From Schistosoma mansoni (taxonomy: Eukaryota; Platyhelminthes; Trematoda; Strigeidida; Schistosomatidae): 64,000 nucleotides of DNA. The notes under the pieces were generated by a model that saw nothing but the letters and a program-made list of their open reading frames with translations, was not told the origin of the DNA and searched no databases. The position numbers and the translations under genes were made by a program. This document shows positions 35,070-46,083 of the stretch, piece by piece. The stretch covers positions 888,015 to 952,014 of the forward strand of contig NC_031498.1 in the NCBI RefSeq assembly GCF_000237925.1, in the 5' to 3' direction. Positions within the stretch are counted from its first letter, which is position 1. Every line of letters starts with the position of its first letter.

Positions 35070-35425
35070 CATGTCATCTAAGGTCTTCAGACAGAGTTGA
35101 TGACAGATATTATTACGGCCCGAATACCTCAATGGTAACGTCTCTGACTGTGAAGCTGGGTGACACGGAATCGGGGAGCACCAGTTCCCTCAAGATTACA
35201 GGTACATCTTGCTGATGAGTGCCAAGTAGCACGAAACCCGGGTCCAGGGTTTCCTGTTGACCACCTCCAACCACCATCTTATCTCAACATAGTGCACGCA
35301 GTGTCGAGCCACTTAGACTAGTGGCCGCATTGCAACTTGATCGATAGCATTCGATCAGCACTAAGAAGGACTTGACACGCATGACATTGGTCACTACCCA
35401 ATGATTAATCAATTGTGAATACCAA
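35070..35425. repeat. S3 copy with canonical hammerhead, followed by inverted S3 leader
   Basis: Plus strand: tRNA-like head (CTCAATGGTAACGTC at ~35129), CACCAGTTCCCTCAAG, then CTGATGA at 35212-35218, stem II GUGC/GCAC, GAAAC at 35233-35237, octamer ACCCGGGU and GUC ending at 35244. From about 35271 the sequence continues as the reverse complement of the S3 leader, to 35425. The B box is damaged (GGAATCGGGG). Confidence 0.85.
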
Positions 35426-35741
35426 GGTTAAACTTAATAATTTCAAATAAATTGAGCATTGGGTAGAAAGTCAATAACAAAATAATTTTATATTTGTGAT
35501 GACCCTATGAGTAGATAATTGGATTTCTGATGTTTCATGATTTCGTGTGATTATAATCATCTGAAATCCAATCAGAAGATCTATTTACATTTACTGACAC
35601 ATTTAAGAAAACAAAGCTAATTACTTCAAGGAGAAATGTTTTGATCTGATCTATCCTTGCGATTATCTAATCTACTTTTAAATTGAATTGTTGACTTGAT
35701 GTATAAAGTAGTCAGCGCCAAGTTGATGTAAGACATTAAAC

Positions 35742-35919
35742 AGGAATAATATATTTGTAAAATCTCAGCAAATGAATTTGAAGAACCGTGTACCTATTTA
35801 TATTCGATAATTTTGATGTTTGATTATAATTCCTTGAAAAAGCATGGACCAGATTGCCAGGCGAAACGTTGGATTTACTACAAATTCATTCGATGAGATT
35901 TTACAAATATATTATTCCT
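35742..35919. repeat. Foldback element with 39-bp inverted ends
   Basis: 35742-35780 and 35881-35919 are inverted copies with two mismatches. The ~100-bp centre includes 'CCAGGCGAAACGTTGG', a GAAAC-bearing stretch without a CTGANGA partner. Class unknown; it could be a MITE-like or another ribozyme-derived palindromic element. Confidence 0.7.
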
Positions 35920-36469
35920 ATTTAATTAGGTCTATAAGCCGTAAGGTCAAAATTCGACTTGAGGAAATAGAATAAATTGGTCTGTCCAGAAACGAGAATA
36001 GCCTATATGGGCTTGAAATAGTACCAGCCTCTACAAAATTTGTTTCTTTATTATATTGGTAAATGAAGAACATCACTAGTTATTATTACTGATACGTCTG
36101 CATTATATTTTTCGATGGATTTTAGCATTACACTCCTTATCACAAGAAAAAGCTTGTTTAATAATCCATATGAAATGCTGTCTGTATTCCTGCTGGGACT
36201 CTTTAGCTAGAAATCTTTGTAGAATGACTTTCGTTCAGAAGCATGTATTGTGCAACACAAAAGAACATAGGTTCTGGTCATAATGTGCCGTATTCAATAT
36301 CTAAACCAACATATCGTCAACCTATCTATAGACAAGTACAGCTGTCAACTGATGTGAAGAGGTCAAAATATGATCCATGAACAATAAATTAATTAGTCCT
36401 TTGGAAAGCTAGAATAACCTATATCGACATGACTAAGCACTGTAGTGAATTAACACCTAAATTGGAGGA
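35920..36469. other. Intergenic, nothing recognised
   Basis: No supported feature up to the gap. Confidence 0.5.
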
Positions 36470-36669
36470 NNNNNNNNNNNNNNNNNNNNNNNNNNNNNNN
36501 NNNNNNNNNNNNNNNNNNNNNNNNNNNNNNNNNNNNNNNNNNNNNNNNNNNNNNNNNNNNNNNNNNNNNNNNNNNNNNNNNNNNNNNNNNNNNNNNNNNN
36601 NNNNNNNNNNNNNNNNNNNNNNNNNNNNNNNNNNNNNNNNNNNNNNNNNNNNNNNNNNNNNNNNNNNNN
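36470..36669. other. Assembly gap, 200 N
   Basis: Exactly 200 N. It ends inside a palindromic S2 copy. Confidence 0.98.
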
Positions 36670-36855
36670 AGTGCGCGTCCACGATCCCGCCTCGTGAGAC
36701 TGAAGGTTCTGAGTTCTAGTCCCTCGTGTCAAGATCGTGGATTTGCATTGTTGAGGAGTCCCACAATAGGACGAATCGGCCGTCCAGTGCTTCCAGGTTT
36801 TCCATGGTGGTCTAGCTTCAATTGACTCATGATTCCAACTATGAAAACATTCACT
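36670..36855. repeat. S2 palindromic copy, truncated by gap
   Basis: The minus-oriented ribozyme flank ('GTGCGCGTCCACGATCCCG') turns into a plus-oriented unit with TTGAGGAGTCCC, GGACGAATC and the tail. The first core base (C to T) and GAAAC (to GAATC) are altered. Confidence 0.75.
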
Positions 36856-36924
36856 CAATTTTTTACGTCATTACAACTTATCATAAGGTATATTTTAATA
36901 ACGAATAATAACAATCTTTACAAG

Positions 36925-37240
36925 CTATGATGGATGGTGGCTAGCAGTAGAACTCAGGACGCGCGTTTCATCCTATTTGCGACTAGTCAGCTAAATGTAC
37001 CTATATCTCAGAGTTATTGTTCACTCTGAGACTCAAACTCAGTACCGTTCGCTTCAAACACCATCACTTAATCTACTGTTAGCCACTATCTATCTTTGTT
37101 TATAAAGCTTGTGAATCAAGATAATATCGAGGCAATACGCACAGTATGCACATATGCCAATAATAGACTGACCAGTTGCAGTCCTAACACATCAATGGGA
37201 AGATTCAAATAAACAATACTAAGTGAATTCAAACATCAAT
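36925..37240. repeat. S1 compound copy
   Basis: 36925-37075 is S1 head and ribozyme on the minus strand (core CTGACTA on the transcript strand, GAAAC to GAAAC with an altered stem). 37076-37240 is S1 in plus orientation, with the tail ('TAGCCACTATCTATC') joined directly to a leader ('AGCTTGTGAATCAAG'), i.e. a tail-to-head junction. Confidence 0.75.
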
Positions 37241-38002
37241 TCCATTGTTTCAAATTATTCATATGGTTTTTCAAATAATATCATTTATATACTATAACAA
37301 ACATGATATTAAGATATCATGATTGTCGTCAACATAAATCAAGTGATTTCTGGAATTCTTTAAAATAAAAGAATGTACTGTATATACACATGTAACATAG
37401 TTAGAGATTGCTTAGACTTTTATTATTTTGTTGTCATGTAGTAGTGTTAAATATGATTTTGATCAAAGATTTACATATGCTACTATGCATCAGAATGATT
37501 CGAGGGTATCTATCACAATTCTATTTGTGGGACTGTTATCTTTATTTTGACTGATAACAAACTCAATCATCATGTGTTAAATATGTTTTTTTTAGATTGT
37601 GATTGTTTCTTACAGACATTCCAATCTTCCAAAGTCTTTAGATGAAACATTAATATGTTATTAGTTAGAATTTACCGATCAATTTTGGGTGTATAAGCAC
37701 GTTTCAATTTGGTTAGTATGAAGGATATAGTATCAGTATAAGCAGGAAGAAAAAGCAAAGATAGATTAGAATTATGGATATCTTGGATAATGAATCATAT
37801 ATTCTTTTAATATCAACTTGTTTCGTTAGTCTTAATAGGTGAAGGATAAGTAAAGTGATGTATCACAATACTAAAATGGATTCAGATATATGGGTTGGCT
37901 TTTATCATCTTGTATCAACTCTAACTTAAATGAGATGTCCAGCGGTTGAGAAGAAACTCAAATTTTTATTGACCGATGTGGTTGGGAAATGTATTCTTTG
38001 TA
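37241..38002. other. Intergenic, nothing recognised
   Basis: No supported feature. Confidence 0.5.
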
Positions 38003-38337
38003 ATCACAATTGATTGATCACTGGGTGGTGATCAATGTCATGCGTGTCAAGTTGTTTTTAGTGCAGATCGAATGCTATCGGTCAAGTTGCAATGTGGCCA
38101 CTTGTCTAGGTGGCTCGACACTGCGTGCACTATATTGAGGTAAGATGGTGGTTGAAGGTGATCAATAGGAAACCCTGGACCCTGGATAGCTCAGTGGCAA
38201 CGTCTCTGACTGTGAAGCTGGGTGATATGAGATCGAATCCGTCACAGAGCACCAGTTCCCTTAAGATTACAGGTACGCCTTGTTGACAAGTGCCAAGTAG
38301 CACAAAACCTGGGTCCACGGTTTCCACCATCTTATAT
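38003..38337 (+). repeat. S3 hammerhead SINE, full length
   Basis: Order: leader (38003-38134), an arm 'AAGATGGTGGTTGAAGG'...'AGGAAACCCTGGACC' (38143-38182), tRNA-like head with A box TAGCTCAGTGGC (38188-38199) and B box GATCGAATCC (38231-38240), then ribozyme TTGACAA, GTGC/GCAC, AAAAC and tail. The catalytic bases have decayed, but the layout is the most complete of S3. The arm is complementary to the tail and across the ribozyme cleavage site. Confidence 0.85.
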
Positions 38338-38900
38338 GTATTGCTTGTGCTAAACCATCGCCTATCTCAACGGCTTTTGTTATCTGGTGTAGGAGTAGGC
38401 TAAGAGAAAAGTAGGAGCGGTGAAACCAGAATGTGGTACCAGTTTATGAAGTAATCAGTATAGAATACCCTATTATGGTTTAAGTCAATATCTTAATCTA
38501 TGGCTAAAGACTTTATGTGATGTGTTTCTTGACTTTTCAAATCATCTTATACTTTTGATCCTACGAATTAATTCTTTGTCTAATTGTATTGTTGATAGTT
38601 AATCTTTTCTTCTACCACTGATACTGTTACTACTTTAACTACTCTCGCATTTATCTTAATAATTTCATCTTGTTGTGATGATATAATTTGGCAAATGATG
38701 TATATATGTGTGCCAAGTTCTATGTTTACAGTAATATTCATTACGAAGCATATGATGTAGTGAACTGATTAGAAAATAAAGCAGTATAAAGCTAACAACA
38801 GTAAATGAATAAAGTGTATCTTATTAAAAAAGGGAAATAGATGCTTATATTTCGACAAACTTAGTTGTATAAATAATCTTAAAAACGTTTTTGGCTTGTG
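38338..38900. other. Intergenic, nothing recognised
   Basis: No supported feature. Confidence 0.5.
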
Positions 38901-38904
38901 AAGG

Positions 38905-39333
38905 TGTAGTGCCGTGCTTCGTTAATCGTTCACCTCGATAACCGTTATAATATAAATCTTAACGGTGCATAAAATCAGAAGGCAAAGAGAAGCGGCAGCT
39001 ACAGTTTTATTGACAAATGATGTAGGCCAGTAAGTTATAAGCATATGAGTAAATATCAGAGATCGAAGTGAAAATGACATACATTGGAGACGATGGGTAA
39101 GCCAACTCACTTTTATCAAGCTTTAATCAATATTTATAGTCAGACAAGAATAAATGACAGACATGTGATAAATAGGATAAGAAGTGTACACACACCTACG
39201 TTCATATAAAAATGGACAGGGTTAATAAGTGAATAATTGACAAGGTGAAAACATAACTCATGATGGACAGGTGAATTGACTTGTCCAGAAGTTAGAATAA
39301 GGCATATGGCTTAACTTAACAACTGATACTGCA
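38905..39333. mobile_element. Solo LTR, 429 bp, 4-bp target duplication
   Basis: TGTAGTGCCG...ACTGATACTGCA is flanked by AAGG (38901-38904 and 39334-39337). Same family as 11208-11636 (inverted) and 26626-27055. Fossil. Confidence 0.85.
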
Positions 39334-39591
39334 AAGGATATCAATCCACAATCAGGTTTCCGGATACTCTAACTATTAAATCGTTCATACTATCCTATTC
39401 AGTGAAGATATAATATTAAGTATTTAATAAGACTTACTAATCAGTTTGATCATTGAATTCGAAAAAAATCCTACTCATTACAGGAATTTAACTAACGATA
39501 ATTAGGTTACTAATCATGATCTTTTTTGTTAAGATATCAATCATTTTAATGATGTCTGATTTTGTTACCCAATAGGCTATGGAGAACGTAA

Positions 39592-39698
39592 TATGGAATG
39601 GAACGCTTCACGATTTTGTGTGTCATCCTTGCGCAGGAGCCATGCTAATCTTCTCTTTATCATTTCAATTTTAGTATGTGTACCCCCGAAGCGAGTAA
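39592..39698 (-). pseudogene. U6 snRNA retropseudogene
   Basis: The 107-nt minus-strand sequence follows U6 end to end: 5' stem 'CTCGCTTCGG', 'ACATACTAAAATTG', 'AGAGAAGATTAGCATGG', 'TGCGCAAGGATGACAC' and 'CGTGAAGCGTTCC'. The ACAGAG box that pairs with the 5' splice site reads AAAGAG, and no T-run terminator follows. It is flanked by a perfect 13-bp duplication, ATGGAGAACGTAA (39579-39591 and 39699-39711). This marks insertion of a U6 RNA copy by LINE machinery. No U6-type promoter lies upstream, so it is not expected to be functional. Confidence 0.92.
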
Positions 39699-39711
39699 AT
39701 GGAGAACGTAA

Positions 39712-40655
39712 GTCAAAGTAAAGATTAACCAAATCTTATCTCTTTAAAAAAACTTTTATTTATTCTTCAGTTGAATTAAATATATCCTATAACAACGATA
39801 TACTTTCATTCTTTTTACAAGTGATTACATGTTTTAACCTGTTAACATACTGTACGTGTATATTAGTTAATTAGGTTTTAAATTGTCTAAGGTTTTAATA
39901 TCGACTCATAAGGCTTGACTAATTAAAATTAATAAACTACATAGGTATTACTATCGTGGTGTGTGTTACTGATGGCAACAAATATAAGTAGTATGTATCA
40001 CCAATCGAAAGTGAAATCCCTGAAGGCAGAAGGTTAAGAATATCGAAGAAAAGGGAACGAGAACAGAGAACAATTGGTGTGGAAACGAAGGAACAATGAA
40101 GTCTGGGACGATTGATTGACATTTTGTAAATGAAGTATTTACCATATGGTTCTCAGATTTTACTAAGATATTCTGTAATTTCGCTTCACTGCTTTTGATT
40201 AATGAGTGAGGATATGCAATTCACGTATATGAAGTAGGTTGCCAAGAGTAGATGACTGTCAGTATAATGAATTACTTACCTATTAACTATACACCGTTCC
40301 CATGTCCATATTAGAAGTACAGTCTTATTATGTTGTATAACTTTATCACTCTTTGTTCGGTATACTCACCACATCATAATATAGCTAAGAAAAGATTAAG
40401 CATGAGTTGACTTATTTTTCTTGATTAAAGATATTTTTAAACGCTCAATGTTTATTTACACAGAAATCAAACTAACTTTCGGTATAGTTTATTAACATGT
40501 CAATTGATTAATTGATAGAGCCAAAGTCAATGTCATAAGTAAATCAGTATGAGTTGCTTGTGATTTTACAAGTAGATTATTATCTACCTTTATTATTGAA
40601 CAGTATAAAATATGTATGATCGTATGTTCCTAACAGTTGTAAACTAATCCCAGTA
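39712..40655. other. Intergenic, nothing recognised
   Basis: No supported feature. Confidence 0.5.
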
Positions 40656-41000
40656 TTAATTATCAGAAGGGGTTTTGTGGAGATTTAGTGAGAAGCAGTG
40701 ACCAGTGGAGTTGAAACCCCGTCTGTTGTGAAATAGGAACTCACTGAAGACAATTGATGAACGGTTGCTCAAACTTCGTGGATTGGTTGAAGTTAGACAT
40801 TAACACCGTTGGATGCCGGCCAGTTCAGTGGTCTATCGGTTAAGGCCTCTGGCTCGAGACTAGCAGGTTCTGGGTTCGGATCTCGCGCGGATGCGCACTG
40901 CTGGGGAGTCCCACAATAGGACGAAACGGCCGTCCAGTGCTTCCAGGTTTTCCATGGTAGTCTAGCTTCAATTGACTCACGCTTTCAACTATGATAATCC
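40656..41000 (+). repeat. S2 SINE, near full length, with inverted tail stub at 5' end
   Basis: It starts with 'TTATCAGAAGGGG' (tail, minus orientation), which joins the leader at 'AGTGAGAAGCAGTGACC'. The tRNA-like head has B box GGTTCGGATC. The ribozyme reads CTGGGGA (A6 replaced by G), then GTCC/GGAC, GAAAC and ACGGCCGT. One core change; otherwise complete. Confidence 0.85.
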
Positions 41001-42585
41001 CAGTGTATTAGATAGTAGATAAATGGTGTATATTCACACTGAAATTTTAACTCTAGTTTACGGATTGATCTTGTTTTACTCCCTCCACAAAGATTTCTTG
41101 TTCTTAAGTTTTGAAAATATAATTGGAAATCTCATTGTTGTTTATACTTTGAGACGGTTAAGTAAAGGCAAACAAGGAAATCCACAGACTGAAAAATCTC
41201 TAGCTACTAATTGAGAAGTAGTAAAGCGCCTGCAAAGTTTTTTACTTGGTACATAACTTCAGAGGTTTTATATATATGAACAATAAAATTATCGTTCCGT
41301 CAATTCTGTGACTGAGTTATTCAACCCAGTTTAGTTGACTGAAGTAATTTTACACAACAGCGAGGAGAACTATATATTAGCAAAAGATTCTTTATACAGT
41401 TTAAGTAAACTGTCTAAATATTCTAAAATGTAAATCCAATGGGTTGATTGATTCCACAGGGAAGTACAAGTTGGTCAATGTTATAAACCAGCAACTCATT
41501 TCTACAACTTAACAGTCAGAAATTATAGATGAATAGAGAACATCAGTATTGAATAATTTGTTAAAGTAGGATAAATCATCTTAATGAAATTAAACTTAAA
41601 TTGAAGCGTTATAAAGGATGTGTTACAAGTACTGATATCCCATATTGGTAAATCTCTAAGCATGCCATCGTGGTAATGAAAATTAGCATTAACAAACACC
41701 TTCAGGATATCCCACATAAGAAATTTATAGACTGTTCAACTTTAGATGATTTCAAGGCAAATGGTCACGCTTATCTTCCATATAAATTTTCGAAATGTCC
41801 ATACATGTTTATAAATAACAACATTTTATAACACTGAAATGAATAAACTAATTAAGACAATTCAGGAAACCCGTAGATTCCACGTTTGTGTTCAATTGAA
41901 GACCGGTTTTGCAGTAACAACCATATTGCCTACTTGTATATTATAAGTAGTAACTAAACGCATTAGAAATAACCAAAGTTGCTGTACTTAAGTAATGTAA
42001 AAGATTCACAGAGAATAGTAAACCGTTCGAATTCCTCTTGTTTCGAAGACATAGGATGCTGGATTAAGTTTGACTTGCTTTGATAGTTTTCCCATATATG
42101 GAATTATTTCGAGATAAAAATGTGATTCACTAGATGATAATTTAGTGATTTAAGGAATAAGCATTCGTTGTAGAGGTGATAGCCCCGTATTCACTCCCTG
42201 GTGAAGTAGTAGTCGTTCACTTCAGAGGATGCCTATATTAGAATGAAACAACTGCACAGTGCTTCGTAGTTTTAAATACTTAACTGACTACAATCGACCA
42301 GTAATGCAAACCATGTAACCCGACAATCTTCAGAAACATTACAATAATATATTTATGTAACCTGCTTAATTTTAAACTGCCATTAGACACTAAATTTTTG
42401 ATTCATAAAGATTGAGAATAATTGACATACCCTTGAGATACAGCTCGGAGTGACAAATGGAAAATACAGATAAATTTTGGAACGAATATCACAAAAAAAT
42501 AATGCGAAAGAACTGGAGTAACACAAGTGTTGTACTGAATTAAAACATCATCTAGCATTTTATCTTATCCTAACACAAGTTCGTA
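41001..42585. other. Intergenic, one weak S2 relic
   Basis: No gene. About 42165-42290 retains S2-like words ('GAATGAAACAACTGC', 'CAGTGCTTCGTAG'). Confidence 0.4.
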
Positions 42586-42597
42586 ATCCGATAAAGA

Positions 42598-43115
42598 TTT
42601 TATTTACTTATTTATTTGAATACATAAATATTGGTACAAGGGGGTACCAGATACATATGCGCCACACAAATCTCACTTGATTTGTATCAGGGCTGTGGTA
42701 CTGCCCAAAATGAAGCAGGTGGTTTTCTTAGGGGGCCACATTCGGAGCCTTTGACCTAAAGGTTTAACCCACAAGGCAGTGGAGCATCTTAAGGAGATGC
42801 ATTCCCATGGTAGCCGGTGACCAACAATTGATTTATACGCCATTTGTTCCCTCGGGATTCTGGAGCCCATGTGCACCATTGGTTTGGAATCAGGGTTTTC
42901 CAACTCTCCTAGGTGGACTTTCCGCGTCCACTAACCCGGTTAAAGCGTCGGACATTCGCTTTTCGTCCTCTTAATTTCGTAAACAACACCCCACCACGAG
43001 AAGGCAGTGAGTAGGACTTCCCTGGCAGAGGTTATATACGCGTGGCCATGTGAGAGCATTTCGAGAGGAAGAGCTGACTTTCCCCACTCTCGGCCGTACC
43101 AGGGCATTTAGGGGC
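42598..43115 (-). repeat. R520 copy F, 12-bp target duplication
   Basis: Full-length copy flanked by ATCCGATAAAGA (42586-42597 and 43116-43127). The half nearest its 5' end (42850-43112) is almost identical to copy G, unlike the other half. Confidence 0.92.
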
Positions 43116-43479
43116 ATCCGATAAAGAGAATCTAAAACATAGATGGATTGATAATGTTCTGAAGCGACTAATCCTTTTTTGATTAAAGTTAGAAATTCTC
43201 TCTAAAATGCTTTAATCTAGACAAAATAAATAGCTTCGTTTACTCTAATACAGAACTGTCTATACGTAAAGATCTAGCATCGACCACGTACATTATTTTG
43301 GAGGCTTCTTGTGAAATCTCAACACACAAAAGTGCATATTATCCCCATAAAATAAAAAATTACACACGTCGGTGATCGTATCAGGGGCTACATTCTAACA
43401 ATCATTACATCGATATTTAAAATGTCCGAATAACACAAAAGAGCAACGTTGAATACAAAAAAGGATGAGTAGTCGAAGT

Positions 43480-43800
43480 AGTATTGTGAACAAGAACACA
43501 AGTGGGCACAATCGAATGTATTTGGCACGAAAATTACAGACTGTCACTAAAATCTGAAAACCATACAGCAAACAGTTAATTTGCAAGCTATCAATAAATT
43601 GTCTCAATCTTGACTGGTCCCTCTGCAAATATCAGTCCATAGTCTCCGATTATTATTGTACATGCATTTTCATACCAATTGCGTTTCGTTTCCGTTCTTT
43701 CCTTATCGATCTTCTACCGAAATACACCCAATGCCCGACCATTGTTATATACTACTTATGTGGGTATAAGTAGCCCACACCACAGTAGTTCACATATAGC
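43480..43800 (+). repeat. Repeat Q, copy 2
   Basis: 43525-43800 matches 17530-17790. It is preceded by 'GTGAACAAGAACACAAG', also seen in the LTR fragment at 9588. Probably LTR-element derived, unresolved. Confidence 0.55.
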
Positions 43801-44060
43801 CTTTCAGTTATTTGCAACGTAGAACGTGGGACATGTGAATCGGTTCAAGTTGCCATAACAAATTAACATATGGAGATAAAATCTCGAGACAAATACCAGA
43901 TTAGTAAAAAACGAAGTTGCGTCATAGTCTCCAGTGCATAGCCATTAGTTAGGATTATTATATGCAGACTCCAACCAGATAACTCATGCATATAGTGGTA
44001 AATCCTTTTGCCACCGATGAGGAACGCCTTATCCGCGAGATTTAGATAATCGCACATGCT
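43800..44060 (-). mobile_element. RTE-A LINE 3' end, old
   Basis: The minus strand shows the RTE-A 3' UTR words ('ACGTTGCAAATAACTG', 'TTGGAGTCTGCAT', 'CTGGAGACTATGACGCAAC'), strongly diverged from 56100-56400. Confidence 0.5.
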
Positions 44061-45559
44061 CTTGAAAAACAAACTTATAAATTGAATTATTGTCACACTT
44101 CAAATCCTAAATTTGCTCGCAACCACCTACATATGAATACAAAATATACTTCTTGAACATATCACTTCAAAGAAACACAGAATTGTATGCATGTGCTCAT
44201 AATTTGATCTGATATTCGTCTTTGAATACCTGAGTTTAGAAAAATTAACTTCCTGAAGTGAAATTCAAATTTCTACACACTCCAACATCACGAATCTACT
44301 ATTTTGAAGATAACGTATTCAATGTGTCTTGTAGAGATCATGTTAGAGATAGGTTTATTCCGAAAATTAACAAAACCAAGAGATTCTGGCTTTTAGTTAC
44401 AGACCATACAGTGGTGCACACATGTATAACTTCAAGAATTTCATGACGCATAGTGAGCATAAAACTATCGAGTCATTACGTGGCAGTCCTAAAGTCTACA
44501 ATCTCAACTTCAAATGGAAAACTTGGCTGAATGATTAGTTGAAAATACTTTTCCCCAGATTAGACGAGTTTTCAACATGAAACTAGATTAAGTGATATTT
44601 TTGGGAAACATCCTACGTGTGTACTAGAATAATCATAGTTTTAATCAGACTCCTTTATTTTTGATTTTGCACCCATTTTATGTACGAGATGTGAATTAGG
44701 AACAAGTCATAATTGTCCTCAACGATTTTTCACACCATTCGAATTTGTCCCTGCTTACCCACGGAACAGTGAATTATTTGATGTACGTAAACTGGTCCAA
44801 ACTAATAGGGACTTGACTGAAAAAAACACGAACATCAATAAGGCGAGAATCAAGCTTCTAAGGGTTTGAAATTTGTTCGATTCATCCTATCCTCTTTGCC
44901 TGTGACTAACCAAAAATGTAGATATCTAAACTTCTACTTTCAACAAATACTGTGGTTTTTCGAATTTGGTGACAATGTTATTTTTATGATCCGAGTCATT
45001 TTATCTCCATACATCCATTACAAACACCAAAGCTGAGAATTCAGTCACCTGCTTAACAATTAATGTGAGATTCTACAGTAGTGAGGTTTAGATAATGACT
45101 TTCACTTACTATTGAGTATTATTTCTATATGATATTCACCATCTACTTATTTTAAGGTATTGACGACACAGATCATTCGAATGATATTTGACATAGTTGA
45201 TTTCATTCACTATAAGGGATGCTATTAGACGTTAATATATTTTGTTTAAAAGATAAAAATGTTGATAGATTATTTTGGAAGTATTCATAGAATATCTGGG
45301 AAATATCTTGGTTTACACTTAAATGATCATTATTAGGTGTTATGGTGAGAAAAGTTAGGGTAACCAGTCAAACGATTGCCCCATCGAATAAAAACACGAA
45401 AAACTGAACTACTATGATCGATTTTCAAAATATTGTAAATTTCTACCCTAGAATACATGTAAAATATCGGTGGCAGCGTGTTGAGTCAAGTGATTCTAGA
45501 TCGTGAATACGGTGATCTAATTTATTTAGTTAAGCTTATTAACACGTGATCTTAGTTAT
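44061..45559. other. Intergenic, nothing recognised
   Basis: No supported gene or repeat. Confidence 0.5.
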
Positions 45560-45571
45560 ATTATTTAATAT

Positions 45572-46071
45572 AATTGAACACATAAATATTGGTACAAAAC
45601 AGCACCAGATAAATATGCGCCACACAAATCTCATTCGATTTGTGTGAGAGCTGTGATACTGCCCAGGTGCCCAAACTGAAGCAGGTGGTTTTCTTAGGGG
45701 GCCACACCCCGAGCCTTTGACCTAAAGATCTGATCCACAAGGCAGTGGAGCGTCGTAAGCAGATTCGGTCCCATAGTAGCCGGTGACCAACGATTGATTC
45801 ATATGCCATTTGTTCCTTCAGGATACTGGAGCCCATGTGCACCATTGGTTTGGAATCAGGGTTTTCCAACTCTCCTAGGTGGACTTTCCGTGTCCACTAA
45901 CCCGGTTAAAGCGTCGGACATTCGCTTTTCGTCCTCTTAATTTCGTAAACAACACCCCACCACGAGAAGGCAGTGAGTAGGACTTCCCTGGCAGAGGTTA
46001 TATACGCGTGGCCATGTGAGAGCATTTCGAGAGGAAGAGCTGACTTTCCCCACTCTCGGCCGTACCAGGGC
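45572..46071 (-). repeat. R520 copy G, 12-bp target duplication
   Basis: Flanked by ATTATTTAATAT (45560-45571 and 46072-46083). The A-rich tail is short. 45825-46070 matches copy F with about one mismatch. Confidence 0.92.
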
Positions 46072-46083
46072 ATTATTTAATAT

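Noticed and set aside
36419-36858. Open frames spanning the second N run
   Set aside because: Artefact of N; the flank is a palindromic S2 copy.
39592-39698. Functional U6 gene
   Set aside because: ACAGAG box altered, no T-run terminator, no upstream TATA element, and flanked by target duplications.
1-41000. Spaced short repeats as a CRISPR-like array
   Set aside because: The repeats are dispersed SINEs and LTRs with irregular spacing and orientation, in a eukaryotic genome.
42586-46083. Copies F and G as one segmental duplication
   Set aside because: Different flanking 12-bp duplications show separate insertions. Only part of the element is near-identical.
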